A stretch of DNA of 7,662 nt, from NCBI GenBank assembly GCA_900756725.1, contig CAAELJ010000021.1:1-7662 (forward strand), read 5' to 3'. Below the pieces are notes generated by a model. That model made no database searches. It was not told where the DNA came from and was given only the letters and a program-made list of their open reading frames with translations. This DNA is from an uncultured Collinsella sp. Its GTDB lineage: Bacteria; Actinomycetota; Coriobacteriia; Coriobacteriales; Coriobacteriaceae. Shown here piece after piece: positions 5,781 through 7,662 of this stretch. A program made the position numbers and the translations under genes. How positions within the stretch are numbered: position 1 is the stretch's first letter; every line of letters begins with the position of its first letter.

Positions 5781-5883
5781 CTCTGGGCCAAACCGGCTAA
5801 CGTCGAAAATACGAAGAAACGGTGCGCGCGGACAAATAAAAGGCGACCGCGCTCGCCCCTGTTAGCGGACGTTTAGCCCAGAG
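5781..5883 (+). other. Composite inverted repeat after upp
   Basis: CTCTGGGC (5781-5788), immediately after the upp stop, is the exact complement of GCCCAGAG (5876-5883). Nested inside, GCTAACGTC (5796-5804) pairs with GACGTTTAGC (5868-5877) with one bulged T. GCTAAC can alternatively pair with GTTAGC at 5861-5866. There is no U-tract after the right arm, so it is not a classic terminator. It could protect or process the 3' end of the upp message. Confidence 0.35.
5834..5857 (-). terminator. Weak terminator-like hairpin, minus strand
   Basis: Read on the minus strand, GGCGA and TCGCC form a 5-bp stem with a 6-base loop (5842-5857), followed by TTTTATTT (complement of 5834-5841). It has the form of a small intrinsic terminator for transcripts coming from the right. 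The stem is short and no minus-strand gene is known here, so confidence is low. It lies inside the larger inverted repeat at 5781-5883. Confidence 0.25.
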
Positions 5884-5971
5884 GGGTTCGCGAAAAAACG
5901 TATTACCTACCTGCGGCATAAAGAAGGTCTTAAGAAAACGAACAGGTGCGTATTAACCGATGCTTTTTCGG

Positions 5972-5999
5972 TTGTACTTTAGCGATTGGCTCGTACAAT
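5972..5999 (+). promoter_or_regulatory. atp operon promoter
   Basis: TTGTAC (5972-5977) and TACAAT (5994-5999) are separated by 16 bp and match the -35 and -10 consensus at four and five of six positions. Transcription would begin near 6006, about 55 nt before the first atp start codon. A 6-bp inverted repeat, AACCGA (5955-5960) and TCGGTT (5968-5973), overlaps the left edge of the -35 and could be a regulator site. It is the best promoter in the gap between upp and the ATP synthase genes. Confidence 0.6.
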
Positions 6000-6061
6000 A
6001 GTCACCAATGTTTGGCGGGAACTGTTCTGGGAAGCGTTAAAAAAGGAAAGTGAGGACGCCA

Positions 6062-6373
6062 GTGTTTCAGATAGCCGATCTGCTCGCTATCGTTGCAGGC
6101 GCCATCGCGGGCGCAATCGCCTTTCTTCCCTTTGTCTTTACGCTCAAGCCGGTTCTTGACGATAAGCAGAATGCGGACATGCTCAAGGGCATGGCGAGTC
6201 TGGCGGTCTCGGCGGTCGCCCTGCTCGTCTTTACCTTGGTTGTGTTTGCGTTGTTCGGAGAGGCATTTCGCATGTTCCTCCTGGGCGAGGCGATCGGCTT
6301 CGTGGTCTTTATGGCCGCCTGCGCGGTTCGCGTTGCCAAGGCGCTGCGAGATCCTCATGAGGTCGAAAGGTAA
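6062..6373 (+). CDS. Small membrane protein in the atpI position of the ATP synthase operon
   Basis: This 103-residue protein has three predicted membrane helices (about 6-28, 43-65 and 70-95) and a short charged tail. The first helix is rich in Gly and Ala (IVAGAIAGAIAF). Its place directly before atpB, with a 3-bp gap to the atpB start, is that of AtpI. AtpI is a poorly understood assembly factor or chaperone for the c-ring that usually has about 120-130 residues and four helices. The sequence is too short and diverged for me to assign AtpI from motifs, so the link is by context only. I prefer GTG 6062, with AGGA (6053-6056) five bases upstream. GTG 6050, in the same frame, would add four residues and is possible. 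AAAGG at the end of this gene serves as the atpB ribosome binding site, so the two genes are translated as a unit. Confidence 0.7.
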   Translation: MFQIADLLAIVAGAIAGAIAFLPFVFTLKPVLDDKQNADMLKGMASLAVSAVALLVFTLVVFALFGEAFRMFLLGEAIGFVVFMAACAVRVAKALRDPHEVER

Positions 6374-6376
6374 GTC

Positions 6377-7180
6377 GTGGAAATTTTTGAAAAGCTGCCT
6401 GATGAGATTAATCATCTGGTCAGCGAGTTCAGCTCCACCCCCGTCGTGGGCGATCTGAGCTGCGGCATCACGCAGTACTCGTTTTGGCTGATCGTCTCCA
6501 CGATCGTGCTCCTGATCGTCCTGGCCGTGTTCAAGAAGAAGCAGACCCTGGTTCCCAAGGGCTTCTTCGTCAACGGTTTCGAGTACATCATCGAGTACGT
6601 CGAGAACGATATCGGCAAGGGCGTCGTGGGTGAGAACTGGAAGAAGCACTTCCCGTTCCTGTGCTCGCTTTTCCTGTTCATCCTGATCAATAACATGATC
6701 GGCCTGATCCCGGGAATGAAGCCCGGCACCGGCGCAATCGGCTCCACCGCCGCGCTCGCCATCTTCGCCTTCGTGTACTTCATCTACTACGGATGCAAGG
6801 CTCACGGCGTGATCGGCTACATCAAGAGCCTCGCCCCGCAGGGCGTGAGCTTCCCGATGAACGTGCTCGTGTGGGTCGTCGAGCTCTTCTCGACCTTCCT
6901 GCGCCTCATCACGCTCGCCGTTCGTCTGTTCTGCAACATGTTCGCAGGACACGTGGTCATGGGCTCGTTCGCCATCATGGCGAGCATGTTCATGCAGCCG
7001 CTGCTTCAGCAGGTTTCCGCGGCCCACGCCATCGGCGCCCTGCCTTCGCTGGCCTGGCTCGCCATCCTCATCCTGATTTATACGATTGAGCTTGTGGTCG
7101 GCGCCATCCAGGCTTACGTCTTCACGGTCCTTACCGCCGTGTATGTCTCCGAGGCAGAGGAGGTCGCGGAGGAGGAGTAG
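6377..7180 (+). CDS. atpB: F-type ATP synthase F0 subunit a
   Basis: Subunit a forms the two half-channels that carry protons to and from the c-ring in the membrane. The 267-residue product has a periplasmic-type N-terminus, then about five membrane segments: near 36-53, 92-113, 120-140, 160-190 and 215-255. The essential arginine is Arg183 in LAVRLFCNMFAGH, and the conserved glutamine of the last helix is Gln245 in GAIQAYVFTVLTAVYVSEA. The residue after RLF is normally Gly; here it is Cys186. The last residues are acidic (EAEEVAEEE). The start is GTG 6377, preceded by AAAGG (6366-6370) inside the upstream gene, three bases after its stop. A 125-bp gap separates it from atpE. Confidence 0.96.
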   Translation: MEIFEKLPDEINHLVSEFSSTPVVGDLSCGITQYSFWLIVSTIVLLIVLAVFKKKQTLVPKGFFVNGFEYIIEYVENDIGKGVVGENWKKHFPFLCSLFLFILINNMIGLIPGMKPGTGAIGSTAALAIFAFVYFIYYGCKAHGVIGYIKSLAPQGVSFPMNVLVWVVELFSTFLRLITLAVRLFCNMFAGHVVMGSFAIMASMFMQPLLQQVSAAHAIGALPSLAWLAILILIYTIELVVGAIQAYVFTVLTAVYVSEAEEVAEEE

Positions 7181-7269
7181 TCTTCCGTTCGCGCCTTAAA
7201 GGTAAGGCAATTCGTTAAACCGCTGGTGCCCGTACCCATGGAGCCCGGCAGTTATAAATAAGGTTATCC

Positions 7270-7301
7270 TGCGTGAAATAAGACACGCACGACAAAGGAG
7301 G
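7270..7301 (+). promoter_or_regulatory. atpE translation initiation region: hairpin plus strong Shine-Dalgarno
   Basis: TGCGTG (7270-7275) and CACGCA (7284-7289) form a perfect 6-bp stem with the A-rich loop AAATAAGA. Five bases later comes AAGGAGG (7295-7301), a near-perfect Shine-Dalgarno sequence four bases from GTG 7306. In E. coli the atpE leader also boosts translation so that about ten c subunits are made per complex; a similar role here is an inference. A possible -10 (TATAAA, 7253-7258) lacks a matching -35. Confidence 0.5.
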
Positions 7302-7305
7302 AATC

Positions 7306-7500
7306 GTGGGAGTTATCGGTTACGGTCTCGGTGTTATCGGCGCTGGTCTTGCTATCGGCCTGTCTGCTCTAGGTGCTACGGGTGCTATGGCCCGTCAGCC
7401 TGAGGTCCAGGGCCGCGTGTTCACCGTCTTCATCATGGGCTCCGCCTTCGGCGAGGCTCTGGCTCTGATCGGCTTCGTTGTCGCGCTGATCGTTAAATAG
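7306..7500 (+). CDS. atpE: F-type ATP synthase F0 subunit c (short)
   Basis: Subunit c forms the rotating ring whose carboxylate carries the coupling ion. The product has 64 residues in a two-helix hairpin: helix 1 (about 3-28, glycine-rich GAGLAIGLSALGATG), the polar loop ARQPE (29-33), and helix 2 (36-63). The ion-binding carboxylate is Glu50 in GEALALIGF. Ala51 follows it and helix 1 has no Gln at the sodium-ligand position, so proton coupling is the likelier reading. Family members usually have 70-85 residues. The start is fixed: there is an in-frame stop (TAA 7279-7281) and no other start codon between it and GTG 7306, which has a strong AAGGAGG. atpF begins 15 bp after the stop. Confidence 0.95.
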   Translation: MGVIGYGLGVIGAGLAIGLSALGATGAMARQPEVQGRVFTVFIMGSAFGEALALIGFVVALIVK

Positions 7501-7515
7501 CACGGAGCGTCAAGT

Positions 7516-7662
7516 ATGAATCTTTCATCCCAGAAGAGCGCGATCGCACTCTCCGCGTCCGCGGCCGCGCTGCTCATGCCGGTTTCCGCGTTCGCCGAGG
7601 ACGGCGCTGCCGGTGCGGACATCCTCATCCCTAAGATGGCGGAGTTCATCCCGGCGCTTATC
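7516..7662 (+). CDS. atpF: F-type ATP synthase F0 subunit b, 5' part
   Basis: Only the first 49 codons are in the window; the gene runs off the right end. Residues 36-49, ILIPKMAEFIPALI, match the usual beginning of actinobacterial subunit b before its membrane helix. Subunit b is the stator stalk linking F0 to F1. Before this lies a segment with the shape of a signal peptide: a Lys (7), a hydrophobic Ala/Leu stretch (9-23) and an AFA cleavage motif (25-27), followed by acidic EDG. GGAG (7504-7507), eight bases upstream, is the likely ribosome binding site for ATG 7516. The identification rests on order and the short similar stretch. Confidence 0.85.
   Translation, partial: MNLSSQKSAIALSASAAALLMPVSAFAEDGAAGADILIPKMAEFIPALI

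Noticed and set aside
5048..5791. 247-codon minus-strand frame opposite upp
   Set aside because: It mirrors the whole of upp and shows no independent motifs.
6002..7027. 341-codon minus-strand frame opposite the atpI-like gene and atpB
   Set aside because: It is an extremely charged, low-complexity antisense reading of hydrophobic codons; membrane-protein genes commonly produce such shadows.

Overview
The window looks like chromosomal DNA from a high-GC Gram-positive bacterium. The best fit is an actinomycete of the class Coriobacteriia, probably Collinsella or a close relative. This rests on the GC- and Ala/Glu/Asp-rich coding style, strong AGGAGG-type ribosome binding sites, the F-type ATP synthase order (small membrane protein, a, c, b) and the look of the proteins. 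No database search was possible, so the genus is an inference. All recognised genes are on the + strand.

Region 1 (1-577) has no convincing gene. It carries a perfect 57-bp direct repeat (128-bp period), a terminator-like hairpin (297-329) and a long unexplained inverted repeat (341-411), then a candidate promoter for the first gene. Region 2 (578-3454) is a translation-related cluster interrupted by a toxin-antitoxin module. It runs prmC (release-factor glutamine methyltransferase with an unusually large Ala/Glu-rich insertion), hicA-hicB (type II toxin-antitoxin with its own promoter embedded in a 22-bp AT-only palindrome), then tsaC (t6A synthesis, also with an insertion). Region 3 (3468-5779) is metabolic: glpK (glycerol kinase), only 13 bp after tsaC, and upp (uracil phosphoribosyltransferase).

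Region 4 (5780-7662) starts with a structured intergenic stretch and a good sigma70-type promoter. It continues with the beginning of the ATP synthase operon: a small three-helix membrane protein in the atpI position, atpB (subunit a), atpE (a very short subunit c) and the first 49 codons of atpF (subunit b, with a signal-peptide-like N-terminus). The first three atp genes all start with GTG.

Functionally this is mostly housekeeping: translation termination and tRNA modification, glycerol entry into metabolism, pyrimidine salvage, and proton-driven ATP synthesis. I see no complete novel system. The unusual points are the insertion in PrmC, the hicAB module wedged between prmC and tsaC with its promoter-overlapping operator, the structured repeat-bearing region upstream of prmC, and the unusual residues or extensions in the ATP synthase subunits.
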